A DNA stretch of 64,000 bases from an alpha proteobacterium MED-G09. GTDB taxonomy: Bacteria; Pseudomonadota; Alphaproteobacteria; MED-G09. The notes under the pieces are model-generated. The model worked only from the letters and a program-made list of their open reading frames with translations. It was not told the DNA's origin and did not search any database. This document shows positions 18,263 to 27,661 of this stretch, piece by piece (the first letter of the stretch is position 1; every line of letters begins with the position of its first letter). The position numbers and the translations under genes were made by a program. The stretch covers positions 124,001-188,000 of the forward strand of contig CAJIZT010000006.1 of the NCBI GenBank assembly GCA_905182015.1, in the 5' to 3' direction.

Positions 18263-19074
18263 ATTTACCAGAAGACTTTTACACTAGAGCGATATCAGCA
18301 ATATTTTTGCTGTCTGTTGTTTTATTTTCAATAATTAAGGGCGGTATGTTTTTTACGATATTTTTAATCATGGTATCTTCAGTGATTTTTTTTGAATGGA
18401 TGAGAATGGCCTCAAAAAGTTTTTGGATACTAAGAGGGATTATTTCCACTTTAGGGCTAGGCGCTATCTTATCTTTTTCTGATTTTGGTTCATTATCGTT
18501 ATTAGCTTTTTTTCTTACCTTTTTATTCATTTGTATAGTCTCTGAATTAACCAATAGCTCCTACAAGCTGTCATCGTTTGGATTTATTTATATTACGATT
18601 GCTGTAACAGCTATTGAATGGTTGAGAGGTTTTGAGCAAGGCTTAGCATTTCTAATTATTTTACTAACATCGATAATGGTTAGCGATACTAGTGCGTATC
18701 TTGTGGGGAATTGGCTAGGAGGCCCTAAGTTATTTAAACAAATATCTCCAAATAAAACTTTATCAGGCTTTGTTGCCGCAATTACGTTCGGTACATTTTG
18801 GTTTTATTTAGCCTCCTCGTTTTTGACTGGATATTATAATTTAAAATTTTTTTTTGTAGGAATTCTTATTGTTATTAGCTCTATTCTGGGAGATTTATTT
18901 ATTTCTTTCTTAAAAAGAAAAGCGGGGATAAAAGATACTGGATTTTTGATACCTGGTCATGGAGGTGTATTGGATAGAGCAGATAGTATTTTATCTGTTT
19001 TTTTTCTAATTCCATTCCTGCTAATCATTTTTGGACTGGTTGAAAGCCTAACTTTGATAGTTCCAGGGTGGTAG
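18259..19074 (+). CDS. cdsA: Phosphatidate cytidylyltransferase
   Basis: Makes CDP-diacylglycerol, the precursor of phospholipids. It is 271 residues with about seven or eight membrane helices. The C-terminal signature appears as KDTGFLIPGHGGVLDRADSI (about 231-250), with the conserved Asp pair. Its ATG overlaps the uppS stop; dxr starts 1 nt after its stop. Confidence 0.95.
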   Translation: MNLPEDFYTRAISAIFLLSVVLFSIIKGGMFFTIFLIMVSSVIFFEWMRMASKSFWILRGIISTLGLGAILSFSDFGSLSLLAFFLTFLFICIVSELTNSSYKLSSFGFIYITIAVTAIEWLRGFEQGLAFLIILLTSIMVSDTSAYLVGNWLGGPKLFKQISPNKTLSGFVAAITFGTFWFYLASSFLTGYYNLKFFFVGILIVISSILGDLFISFLKRKAGIKDTGFLIPGHGGVLDRADSILSVFFLIPFLLIIFGLVESLTLIVPGW

Positions 19075-19075
19075 A

Positions 19076-20251
19076 GTGAAAAAAAAATCTATTTCAATAT
19101 TTGGAGCAACAGGCTCGGTTGGCTCTAGTACTTTAAATCTGTTAAGGCAAAGAAAAGATGAATTCGATGTCGTAGCCATGACCTGTAACAGTAATATTGA
19201 TCTATTGCTAGAGTTGTCTAAGGAGTTTAATCCAAAAGCAATAGCTGTTGCAGATGAGAATCTTTATTTAGACTTAAAGAAAAGGGTTGATAAGAATATT
19301 GAGTGTTTTGCCGGTTCAGAAGGTTTAAGGGAAATTTCTTGCTATAGTTCTGATATAGTAATTGCTTCAATTGTAGGTCTGGCTGGATTGGAATCTTTGT
19401 TAGACTCTGTAAAGAATACATCGGTAATTGCGATAGCTAACAAGGAATGTATTGTTGCAGCTGGACCATTGGTGGTGAGTCAAGCCAAGAAGCATAATTG
19501 TCAAATAATTCCAATTGATAGTGAGCATAATGCAATTTTTCAAATTTTAGATGGAAAATCAATAAAGGATGTAGAAAAAATATATTTAACAGCTTCCGGT
19601 GGGCCGTTTTATAAGTTTTCACATAGTCAGCTCAAAAAGGTAACACCTGCTCAAGCAGTTAAGCATCCAGTGTGGAGTATGGGTAAGAAAATTTCTGTAG
19701 ATTCGGCAACCTTGATGAATAAAGGGCTTGAGATAATAGAAGCTCACCATTTATTTGGTTTGGATAATAATAGGATTGAGGTAATAGTCCATCGACAGTC
19801 TATTATTCATGGTTTGGCGCTAATGAAGAATGGGGCTTTACTTGGGTATTTTGGAAAGCCAAGCATGTTAAACCCTATTGACCATGCCTTGGCATGGCCT
19901 TTGTGCAAAGATAATAATATTGATCCTATTACTATTGAGGACTTGAATAATCTAACCGTTGAAAGTGTTTCAGATGATGACTATCGATCACTTTTTCTTT
20001 CAAGATTTGCGATAGAGAAAGGAGGGTTTTATCCTGTATACCTAAGTGCGTCCAATGAGATTGCTGTTAATGCTTTTTTAAAAAATAAAATAATGTTTTT
20101 GGATATTATAAGGGTTGTTGAGAAAGTTATAGATGAAATTGGACATTCTGGTAATAAATCATTAGAAACTATGGCTAGTCTTCAAGAAATAATAATGGCG
20201 GACGGCGAAGCAAGAATTAAAGCTTCAGAAATTATAAAGTTAGGATTTTAA
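19076..20251 (+). CDS. dxr: 1-deoxy-D-xylulose 5-phosphate reductoisomerase
   Basis: Second step of the MEP isoprenoid pathway, NADPH-dependent. It is 391 residues, starting at GTG. NADPH-binding GATGSVGSSTL is at about 9-19; substrate and metal residues lie in ANKECIVAAG, IPIDSEHNAIFQIL, and SATLMNKGLEIIEAHHLFGL. It works with uppS two genes upstream, which consumes the pathway's product, and with ispDF at 49601-50776. Confidence 0.97.
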   Translation: MKKKSISIFGATGSVGSSTLNLLRQRKDEFDVVAMTCNSNIDLLLELSKEFNPKAIAVADENLYLDLKKRVDKNIECFAGSEGLREISCYSSDIVIASIVGLAGLESLLDSVKNTSVIAIANKECIVAAGPLVVSQAKKHNCQIIPIDSEHNAIFQILDGKSIKDVEKIYLTASGGPFYKFSHSQLKKVTPAQAVKHPVWSMGKKISVDSATLMNKGLEIIEAHHLFGLDNNRIEVIVHRQSIIHGLALMKNGALLGYFGKPSMLNPIDHALAWPLCKDNNIDPITIEDLNNLTVESVSDDDYRSLFLSRFAIEKGGFYPVYLSASNEIAVNAFLKNKIMFLDIIRVVEKVIDEIGHSGNKSLETMASLQEIIMADGEARIKASEIIKLGF

Positions 20252-20252
20252 T

Positions 20253-21374
20253 ATGGAACAATTGTTTAATCTAATAGGATATATACCTTCTATTGTTCAA
20301 TATATATTAGCATTTTCTTTTCTTATCACAGTTGTAGTTTTTGTTCATGAGATGGGACACTACTTGGTAGGAAAATGGTGCGGTATTGGTGTTGAAACTT
20401 TTTCAATTGGAATGGGTAAACAGTTATGGGGAAGGTATGATAAGTCTGGAACTTTATGGCGTGTAGCGCTATTTCCTGTGGGGGGTTATGTAAAGTTTAA
20501 AGGCGATGAGGATTTATCTGGTAAGAAAGATAAATCTACCTCCGTTAAAGACTCTGAGAATTTTCATTCAAAATCAGTCTGGCAAAAAATTGCTACAACT
20601 GCCGCCGGGCCTGTCTTTAATTTTATATTAGCCACCTTTATTTTTGCTGGAATATTTATTTTTAAGGGAGAGGCAATCGTCGAACCATTTGTTGGTCAAG
20701 TTGTTGAGGATTCTGCAGCATCAAGATCTGGGATAAAAAAAGGAGATTATATCCTATCTATTAATGGAAGTGATATAGATTCCTTTAATGATATTAGAAA
20801 AATTGTTTTAGAAAATCCTGAAAAAAAGTTAAATCTCATGATATTGAGGGGCGGCGAGAGTATTTTTATAAACCTTAAACCATCGATTGTAATAGAGAAA
20901 GATCGATTTGGCGGCGAGTATAGAATTGGAAGAATAGGAATAATTGCCGAACAAGACCCATCTTATTTTAAGACAAAAAATTATAATATTTTTTCAGGAC
21001 TGGTTAAGGGTTTCAATGAAACATTTTTTCTTGCGTCAAAAATTCTAGAATATTTAGGAAAGTTGATAATTGGGAGAGAGTCGGTTGATCAAATGGGTGG
21101 TCCAATTAAGATTATTCAGGTCTCTGGTCAAGTTGCTCAATATGGTTTCATTCCTCTTCTTGGATTAATTGCAGCTATATCCGTTAATCTTGGTGTAATA
21201 AATCTTTTACCGATACCTGTTCTTGATGGCGGCCATCTATTATTTTATAGTTACGAGGTTATATTTGGAAAACCAATTAATCAAAAGGTACAAGAGTATG
21301 GTATGCAGATTGGGATCAGTCTTTTAATTGCCCTTATGGTTTTTGTAACAATTCTTGATATAAGTCGATTCTAA
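20253..21374 (+). CDS. rseP: RseP-type intramembrane zinc metalloprotease (site-2 protease)
   Basis: Cleaves membrane-spanning anti-sigma factors and remnant signal peptides. It is 373 residues. The first membrane helix carries HEMGH (zinc ligands, about residues 33-37). A single PDZ domain lies near 140-215; E. coli RseP has two. The LDG motif in LLPIPVLDGGHLL (about 318-330) gives the third ligand. Four membrane segments are predicted. bamA follows, the common outer-membrane stress pairing. Confidence 0.95.
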   Translation: MEQLFNLIGYIPSIVQYILAFSFLITVVVFVHEMGHYLVGKWCGIGVETFSIGMGKQLWGRYDKSGTLWRVALFPVGGYVKFKGDEDLSGKKDKSTSVKDSENFHSKSVWQKIATTAAGPVFNFILATFIFAGIFIFKGEAIVEPFVGQVVEDSAASRSGIKKGDYILSINGSDIDSFNDIRKIVLENPEKKLNLMILRGGESIFINLKPSIVIEKDRFGGEYRIGRIGIIAEQDPSYFKTKNYNIFSGLVKGFNETFFLASKILEYLGKLIIGRESVDQMGGPIKIIQVSGQVAQYGFIPLLGLIAAISVNLGVINLLPIPVLDGGHLLFYSYEVIFGKPINQKVQEYGMQIGISLLIALMVFVTILDISRF

Positions 21375-21402
21375 AACCAAAAGGTTATTTCCTAGGGATA
21401 AA

Positions 21403-23865
21403 ATGAATAAATATCAGATATCAATATTTATAGCACTTTCATTTTCTGTGTTTAGTTACACCGCTTACTCTCAAGAAGGTCAACCTAGTTCAGGTGAGAT
21501 ATCCGTTGTACAAAGTTTTGAGAGAATTCTTTTTGTTGAAGTTAAGGGTTCTCAAAGGATAGAACCGGATACTATTCGTTCATATATGACAATTAAGCCT
21601 GGCGATCTATACAATGAAGAGATTGTTGATAAATCATTAAAAATTCTCTTTAACACGGGTTTATTTGCTGATGTGGCTATTAGGCATGAGAATTCAGGAC
21701 TCATAGTCTTTGTTGTTGAAAACCCAATTATTAATAGAATTGATTTTGAAGGTAATAAAGCACTTAAGACCGATAAATTTGAGGAAGAGGTCGAATTAAG
21801 TCCTCGTTCAGTCTATACAAGATCAAAAGTTCAGTCAGATGTACAAAGGTTAGTTGAGCTATATAGACGATCAGGAAGATTTTCAGCTATTATTGAGCCT
21901 AAAGTTATTCGTCAGCCTCAAAATAGAGTTGATCTTATATTTGAAATCAATGAGGGGCCAACAACCGGTGTATCCTCTGTTAATTTTTTGGGAAATAAGG
22001 AGTTCAAAGACAGAAAGCTAAAAGGTAAACTTGTTACCAAAGAATCTAAGTGGTGGAAATTCTTTTCGTCCGATGATTCTTATGATCCCGATAAACTTGC
22101 TTATGATCGAGAGGAGCTAAGAAAATTTTATCTAGATGAAGGTTTTGCTGATTTCCAAGTTATTTCAGCTGTTGCCGAATTAACAAAAGATGGTTCAAAT
22201 TTCATTATTACTTATGTCCTTGATGAAGGTCGTGAATATGAGTTTGGAGAGTCAACTATTGAAAGCAGTATGCTAAATATGGATACGGATGAGTTTATTT
22301 CTTTAATAGATCATAGGACAGGAAACAAATATAAGGCTACCGACATAGATTCATCGATAGATCGAATCACACTTGCTGTTGGAGAAGATGGATATGCTTC
22401 TGCAGAGGTACGACCTCGCGTTAAAAGAGATAAGGAGAGGGGCGTTATAGATATTGTTTATTTTATTGAGGAAGGCCCAAGAGTTTATGTTGAAAAAGTT
22501 AATATCAATCAAAACTCCAGAACGCGGGATGAGGTTATTCGAAGAGAGCTTAGAGTTATTGAGGGAGATTCTTATAATAAGGTTTTAATTGATAGGTCTG
22601 AAACAAAAATAAAATCTCTTGGGTTTTTTAAGGAGGTGGATGTTAGTGTTCGTCCTGGCTCAACTGAAGATAGAATGATTATAGACTTCAATGTAGAAGA
22701 GCAACCAACAGGAGAGCTCTCTGTGGGGGCTGGATTCTCTTCTGCTGAGAGTTTGCTTTTGGAGATTGGAATATCTGAAAGAAATCTTTTAGGTCGTGGA
22801 CAATCAGTGAAATTAAATATCGCTAATTCCGAAAGAAGAAAGCAATTTGAAATAGGTTTTACACAACCTTATTTTATGGGAAGAAGGCTATCTGCTGGAT
22901 TTGATATTTTTCATATTGACAATGATTATCGAAAATATTCCTCTTATAGGTCTATGCAGTCAGGTGCGTCACTTCGGGCTGTTTGGCCTATGTCCGACTT
23001 TTCAAGTCTTTCAATTTTTTATAGATATTTTCAGGAAGAGGTATCGAGCTATAATTTCGATAGCGGCTACAATTTAGCAGATGATTATAATGCTAATAAA
23101 TCAGAGATCGGTTATAGCTATATTATAGATACTCGAGACGATTATGTGGACACCACATCAGGTTGGACTTTTTCTATCGGTCAGGATCTTGCAGGTTTGT
23201 TGGGGGATTCTGAATACCTAAAAACAACAGCAGGCGGAAAGTACTATTATGAAATTGCTCAAAACTGGGTTATTAGCCTTGGAGCAAATGCTGGTTATGT
23301 TTATAATTATTCAGATAGAAATCTAAGAATTAATGATAGGTTTTTCAAGGGTGGAACAAGTTTTAGAGGATTTGATAGAGCTGGAGTTGGACCAAAAGAA
23401 TTAATTACTGATAGACCAAGGGGTGCTGAATTTTTTGCTATTAGCACAATCGAGATAACCATACCTTTAGGCCTACCAGATGAGTTTGGACTAAAGACAG
23501 CTTTATTTTCTGATTTTGGTGTAATTGGCAAGAATGATGATTCTGATAGAGTGTTAAATAATTACCAAGCCCAAGAGCTTCTTTCGGATTTAACCGGTGC
23601 TTATTACGATCCTATTGCTTTGATAAATAATGATTACAGCGCCATTAGCGCCGCATGCGGTATCGATAGTTTTGGAATGAATGAAAGGTATGGAACCCTT
23701 TGCACCCGCTTTGTTGATGATGCAACTTTTCGCGCTACAATTGGTGTTACTTTAAATTGGAACTCCCCGTTTGGTCCCATACGTTTTGATATTGGGCGTG
23801 CAGTGGCCAGTGAGGATTATGATGATGCTAAATTCTTTAGATTTAGCGGAGGTACTAGATTTTAA
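21403..23865 (+). CDS. bamA: Outer membrane protein assembly factor BamA
   Basis: Essential Omp85 protein that folds beta-barrels into the outer membrane. It is 820 residues. A signal peptide runs to about residue 23 (cut near AYSQEG), five POTRA domains cover about 30-430, and the 16-stranded barrel fills the rest. The lid-lock motif FRGFDRAGVGP is visible at about 653-663, and the chain ends in Phe, as outer-membrane barrels usually do. The gene is between rseP and skp. Confidence 0.96.
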   Translation: MNKYQISIFIALSFSVFSYTAYSQEGQPSSGEISVVQSFERILFVEVKGSQRIEPDTIRSYMTIKPGDLYNEEIVDKSLKILFNTGLFADVAIRHENSGLIVFVVENPIINRIDFEGNKALKTDKFEEEVELSPRSVYTRSKVQSDVQRLVELYRRSGRFSAIIEPKVIRQPQNRVDLIFEINEGPTTGVSSVNFLGNKEFKDRKLKGKLVTKESKWWKFFSSDDSYDPDKLAYDREELRKFYLDEGFADFQVISAVAELTKDGSNFIITYVLDEGREYEFGESTIESSMLNMDTDEFISLIDHRTGNKYKATDIDSSIDRITLAVGEDGYASAEVRPRVKRDKERGVIDIVYFIEEGPRVYVEKVNINQNSRTRDEVIRRELRVIEGDSYNKVLIDRSETKIKSLGFFKEVDVSVRPGSTEDRMIIDFNVEEQPTGELSVGAGFSSAESLLLEIGISERNLLGRGQSVKLNIANSERRKQFEIGFTQPYFMGRRLSAGFDIFHIDNDYRKYSSYRSMQSGASLRAVWPMSDFSSLSIFYRYFQEEVSSYNFDSGYNLADDYNANKSEIGYSYIIDTRDDYVDTTSGWTFSIGQDLAGLLGDSEYLKTTAGGKYYYEIAQNWVISLGANAGYVYNYSDRNLRINDRFFKGGTSFRGFDRAGVGPKELITDRPRGAEFFAISTIEITIPLGLPDEFGLKTALFSDFGVIGKNDDSDRVLNNYQAQELLSDLTGAYYDPIALINNDYSAISAACGIDSFGMNERYGTLCTRFVDDATFRATIGVTLNWNSPFGPIRFDIGRAVASEDYDDAKFFRFSGGTRF

Positions 23866-23989
23866 CTACTAAAAAGACTATTAGAGTATCTTAATGTATT
23901 TTATTGCTTATTAGTGTATACGTTTGCTGATATGTTTATTAGATGAGTGTTTGTTTAAGGTACATATATTAAATATTTGGAGGAAAATT

Positions 23990-24523
23990 ATGAAAAAATT
24001 ATTTATTATTGCTGCTTTAGCCTTAGTTATTGGGTCTTTATCTATACCAGCTAAAGCTGCCGAAGATGTGCTAATTGTTAATTTGCAATATGTTGTTTCA
24101 CAATCAAAATCAGGTGTCGCGCTTAGAAAGCAAAGTGAGGATCTTAATAAAGAAGTGGTTGCCCTAAGGGATGAAATTTCAAAAGCTCTTCAGGATAAAG
24201 GTAAAAAACTAGAAGAAGATAAAACACTTCTTGCTCCTGAGGTTTTTCAAGAGAGATTAGTTGCATTACAATCTGAGGCTGAAAGTAAACAACTTGAACT
24301 ACAAACTAGAGTACAAAAAATTCAAGAAGCTATTCAAAGGGCATCCTCTTCAATTGACTCTGTTATGAGTCCTATCTTAACTGAAATAGTTAATGAAAAG
24401 GGAGCTAAAATATTGCTTGATCGTCAAGCAATGTTGTTTGGCGATCCTAAGTTGGATATTTCGGCTGAAGTGGTAAAAAAGCTCAATAAAAGACTTCCAG
24501 ATGTTAAGGTAACCATCAAATAG
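23990..24523 (+). CDS. skp: Skp/OmpH-family periplasmic chaperone
   Basis: Holds unfolded outer-membrane proteins in the periplasm on their way to BamA. I chose the ATG at 23990 (177 residues) because TTGGAGG lies just upstream and it opens a proper signal peptide, MKKLFIIAALALVIG...AKA, cut near residue 24. The longer open frame from 23924 adds an unrelated 22-residue leader. The middle is a charged coiled coil (about 45-120), as in Skp tentacles. The 124-nt gap before it is the only break between bamA and the lipid A genes and may hold a promoter, but I see no convincing one. Confidence 0.88.
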   Translation: MKKLFIIAALALVIGSLSIPAKAAEDVLIVNLQYVVSQSKSGVALRKQSEDLNKEVVALRDEISKALQDKGKKLEEDKTLLAPEVFQERLVALQSEAESKQLELQTRVQKIQEAIQRASSSIDSVMSPILTEIVNEKGAKILLDRQAMLFGDPKLDISAEVVKKLNKRLPDVKVTIK

Positions 24524-24538
24524 GAGTTTTTTTTACTA

Positions 24539-25585
24539 ATGAGTGACCCTCGATTTTTTAAAAATTCAGGACCGTTTGATTTAGTGGAGATTTCAAGTCT
24601 TATTGAGGGGGAACTATCTGGTAATGATAATCAGAATATTTCCATTGCAGATATTTCCTCCCTTAAGCTTGCTACTGGCAACGAGGTAACCTTTTTTCAG
24701 GATATCTCTTATAAGGCTGACTTAAGTGAAACAAACGCAGGTGCTTGTATAATTAAAAAAGAGCACAAAGCCTATGCTCCAGAAAATATAAGATTAATTT
24801 ATTCGAAAAATCCATATATTGATTTTACGAAAATTTCTCAATTATTTTACCCAGATGAAATTTTACCAAAGAACACAACAAGGTTTGATAAAGAATCATC
24901 TCTTGAGGGCGTAGATAAATCTGCCTCTCTAAGTGAGGGGGTTTTTATTGAAAAAGGAGCCATTATTGGGGCTGATGTAGTTATAGGAAGAGATACAGTG
25001 ATATCTTCCAACGCAGTGATAGGAAAAGGTGTTCAAATAGGCTCTAAGAGCTTTATAGGAGCAAATGTAACAATAACTCATTCAATAATTGGCAATTGTA
25101 CGATAATTCACCAGGGATCGTCTATTGGTCAGGACGGCTTTGGCTTTGCCATGTCTGCGAGTGGTCACATAAAAATTCCTCAAGTTGGACGTGTCATAAT
25201 TAAAAATAATATAGAAATTGGTGCAAATTGCTCTATTGACCGAGGAAGTATGAACGATACCGTTATTAAAAGTGGTACCAAAATTGATAATATGGTTCAT
25301 ATAGCGCATAATTGTATAATTGGAAAAAATTGTATTATTGCTGGTATGGTTGGCCTTGCTGGATCAACTACTCTTGAGGACTTTGTTGTGATGGGGGCTA
25401 AGTCAGGTGCAGTTGGTCATATTACAATTGGAAAAGGATCTCAGATCGCTGCAAAAGCCGGTGTAAGCAAAAGTCTTCCTCCAGGAAAAGTATGGGCAGG
25501 ATTTCCCATAAGGGAAATAAATCTATGGAAAAGAGATATTTCATCTATTAGAAGATTATCTAAAGGTAGAAAAAATGAAAAATAA
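24539..25585 (+). CDS. lpxD: UDP-3-O-(3-hydroxyacyl)glucosamine N-acyltransferase
   Basis: Third step of lipid A synthesis. It is 348 residues: an N-terminal uridine-binding domain (to about 105), a left-handed beta-helix of hexapeptide repeats (from about 115), and a C-terminal helix. The catalytic histidine is in MVHIAHNCIIG (about 256-266), and the GQDGFGFA loop (about 196-203) is typical of the family. It overlaps fabZ by 11 bases. Confidence 0.96.
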   Translation: MSDPRFFKNSGPFDLVEISSLIEGELSGNDNQNISIADISSLKLATGNEVTFFQDISYKADLSETNAGACIIKKEHKAYAPENIRLIYSKNPYIDFTKISQLFYPDEILPKNTTRFDKESSLEGVDKSASLSEGVFIEKGAIIGADVVIGRDTVISSNAVIGKGVQIGSKSFIGANVTITHSIIGNCTIIHQGSSIGQDGFGFAMSASGHIKIPQVGRVIIKNNIEIGANCSIDRGSMNDTVIKSGTKIDNMVHIAHNCIIGKNCIIAGMVGLAGSTTLEDFVVMGAKSGAVGHITIGKGSQIAAKAGVSKSLPPGKVWAGFPIREINLWKRDISSIRRLSKGRKNEK

Positions 25586-26042
25586 AGACAATACTATTGA
25601 TTCAAAAAAAATTCTCGACCTTATACCTCATAGATACCCCTTCTTACTTGTGGATAAAATTGAGGAAATTATTGGAACTGAAAGCTGTACTGGTATTAAA
25701 AATGTTACCGTTAATGAGCCCTTTTTCCCGGGACATTTCCCTGGCCACCCTATAATGCCAGGAGTTCTTATTGTTGAGGCAATGGCTCAAACAGCTAGTG
25801 CTTTAGTAGTTAACGGGCATGAAGGCGATACTGACGGATTATCTGTTTATTTGATGAAAGTCGACAAGGCTAAGTTCCGTAAACCGGTTCTTCCTGGTGA
25901 TCAGTTAAGAATGAAAATTACAAAAGAAAGAAATAAAGGAGAGGTTTGGCAATTTTTTGGAAAAGCCTTTGTTAATGAAAACCTTGTTGCGGAGGCAAGT
26001 ATTACGGCGATAGTTGTTCGACTTGATGGAGATAAAAAATGA
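25575..26042 (+). CDS. fabZ: 3-hydroxyacyl-[acyl-carrier-protein] dehydratase
   Basis: Dehydrates hydroxyacyl-ACP in fatty acid elongation and competes with LpxA/LpxD for the same acyl pool, so its place here fits lipid A balance. It is 155 residues, hot-dog fold. Motif LIPHRYPFLLVDKI (about 16-29) and the active-site segment PGHFPGHPIMPGVLIVEAMA (about 53-72), with the catalytic His and Glu, are visible. It overlaps lpxD by 11 and lpxA by 4 bases. Confidence 0.97.
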   Translation: MKNKDNTIDSKKILDLIPHRYPFLLVDKIEEIIGTESCTGIKNVTVNEPFFPGHFPGHPIMPGVLIVEAMAQTASALVVNGHEGDTDGLSVYLMKVDKAKFRKPVLPGDQLRMKITKERNKGEVWQFFGKAFVNENLVAEASITAIVVRLDGDKK

Positions 26043-26830
26043 GTTTAATTCATCCCACAGCAATCATTAGCCCTAACGCTAGAATTCATAATACTGCTGA
26101 AATTGGACCTTATTGCATTATTGAAGATCATGTAAGAATTGAAAAAAATGTTATTCTTCTCTCTAATGTAGTTGTTTCTGGATCAACTGTAATTGGCGAG
26201 GGTACAAAAGTATGGCCATTTACTGTTTTAGGAGGAGAGCCTCAAGATCTAAAATATGAAGGAGAGAATGGCACCTTAAGTATTGGAAAAAATAATAATA
26301 TAAGAGAGCATGTAACGATGCACTTTGGCACTGATGCAGGTGGATTAAATACTTCAGTTGGAGACAATAATTTATTTATGGCAGGTACTCACGTGGCTCA
26401 TGATTGCTTGATTGGAAATAACTGTGTTTTTGCTAATAATGTAATGCTTGCAGGCCATGTTAGTGTTGGTGATCATGCAATTCTGGGCGGATTATCGGCA
26501 GTTCATCAATGGACAAGGATTGGATCCTATTCTTTTTTAGGAGGATTTTCTGCTCTAACAAAAGATTTAATACCATTTGGTTTAGCTGTAGGTAATAGAG
26601 CCGCATTGGAGGGCTTGAATCTAACTGGCTTAAGACGAAGAAATTTTAATAATTCTGAGATTAAAAAAGTAAAAGAAGCTTATTCTGTTTTATTTGAGAC
26701 AAACGAGATTGAATTTAAAAAACGAGTGGATTCGGTAAAGGCCTTACAAATTGAATCATCGGTTGTTGATGATATAATTAACTTTGTTAGCCAAAAAGGT
26801 AACAGAAGTTACTGTTTGCCAGAAAGATAA
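26039..26830 (+). CDS. lpxA: Acyl-ACP--UDP-N-acetylglucosamine O-acyltransferase
   Basis: First step of lipid A synthesis. It is 263 residues: a left-handed beta-helix of hexapeptide repeats followed by a helical C-terminal domain from about 195. The catalytic histidine is in GTHVAHDCLIGNN (about 119-131). QDLKYEGENG at about 71-80 is a conserved substrate loop. The start overlaps fabZ by 4 bases. Confidence 0.97.
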   Translation: MSLIHPTAIISPNARIHNTAEIGPYCIIEDHVRIEKNVILLSNVVVSGSTVIGEGTKVWPFTVLGGEPQDLKYEGENGTLSIGKNNNIREHVTMHFGTDAGGLNTSVGDNNLFMAGTHVAHDCLIGNNCVFANNVMLAGHVSVGDHAILGGLSAVHQWTRIGSYSFLGGFSALTKDLIPFGLAVGNRAALEGLNLTGLRRRNFNNSEIKKVKEAYSVLFETNEIEFKKRVDSVKALQIESSVVDDIINFVSQKGNRSYCLPER

Positions 26831-26833
26831 AAA

Positions 26834-27649
26834 ATGATTCCTACGATAGGCGTATATGCTGGAAAAGGTAACCTCCCATTAAAGGTGGCAAAATCAATAA
26901 AAGATTCAGGAAGTGATGTTTTTATAATAGCCATAAAAGGTATAACTGACGATCGGATTGAGGAATTTCCTCACAAATGGATGAGGTTCGGGCAGATAGG
27001 CTTGGCAATGAAGACCCTTAATACAAATAATTGCAAGGAGCTTGTCATTATTGGAGGTGCGTATATACCTAATTTTTTTTTATTATTCCCTGATTTATCT
27101 GGCTTAAGGTTATTTTTTTCTTTGTTTAAAGTTAGAAAGGATGGCGACGCCTCTATAATTAAAACTATCATCAATTATATTGAGACGATTAAAGGAATTA
27201 AAATTATTGGTGCTGATAAATATCTTACAGATATTTTAATGACGAAAGGAACGCTTACAAATAGACTTTTGAGCGAGAGCTTATGCAGTGATATTAAGAT
27301 TGCCGAGTTAGCTTGTAAGAAGGTTGGCTCTGAGGGAAACGGCCAAGCATGCATTGTATCTAATGGCGAGGTTGTCACAGTGGAAGATATCAATGGAACT
27401 GATTACATGCTTTATAAAATACTAAAAATTAATCCCAAGGGTTTAAGGGGAGGGCTTCTGATGAAGACTCTTAAGCCAATACAAGATTCCAGGGTCGATC
27501 TTCCAACGGTTGGAATTAATACGTTAAAGTTAATTAAAAAAATTGGACTAGATGGTATTGTTTTGGAATCAAATAAAGCCTTTCTTGTAGATAAAGAAAA
27601 AATGATAGAATTTTCCAACAGTCAAAATCTATTTATTCATGGTTTGTAG
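26834..27649 (+). CDS. lpxI: UDP-2,3-diacylglucosamine pyrophosphatase, LpxI type
   Basis: Hydrolyses UDP-2,3-diacylglucosamine to lipid X, the step performed by the unrelated LpxH in E. coli. It is 271 residues, the DUF1009/LpxI length. Visible family features are IGVYAGKGNLPLKVA at the N-terminus, WMRFGQIG (about 50-57), and the C-terminal DLPTVGINTLKLIKKIGLDG (about 218-237). Its position between lpxA and lpxB supports the assignment strongly. Confidence 0.94.
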   Translation: MIPTIGVYAGKGNLPLKVAKSIKDSGSDVFIIAIKGITDDRIEEFPHKWMRFGQIGLAMKTLNTNNCKELVIIGGAYIPNFFLLFPDLSGLRLFFSLFKVRKDGDASIIKTIINYIETIKGIKIIGADKYLTDILMTKGTLTNRLLSESLCSDIKIAELACKKVGSEGNGQACIVSNGEVVTVEDINGTDYMLYKILKINPKGLRGGLLMKTLKPIQDSRVDLPTVGINTLKLIKKIGLDGIVLESNKAFLVDKEKMIEFSNSQNLFIHGL

Positions 27650-27661
27650 GAAGATCCAAAA

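Noticed and set aside
23924-23989. Longer skp start
   Set aside because: The internal ATG has a strong GGAGG site and a canonical signal peptide; the extension would bury that signal.
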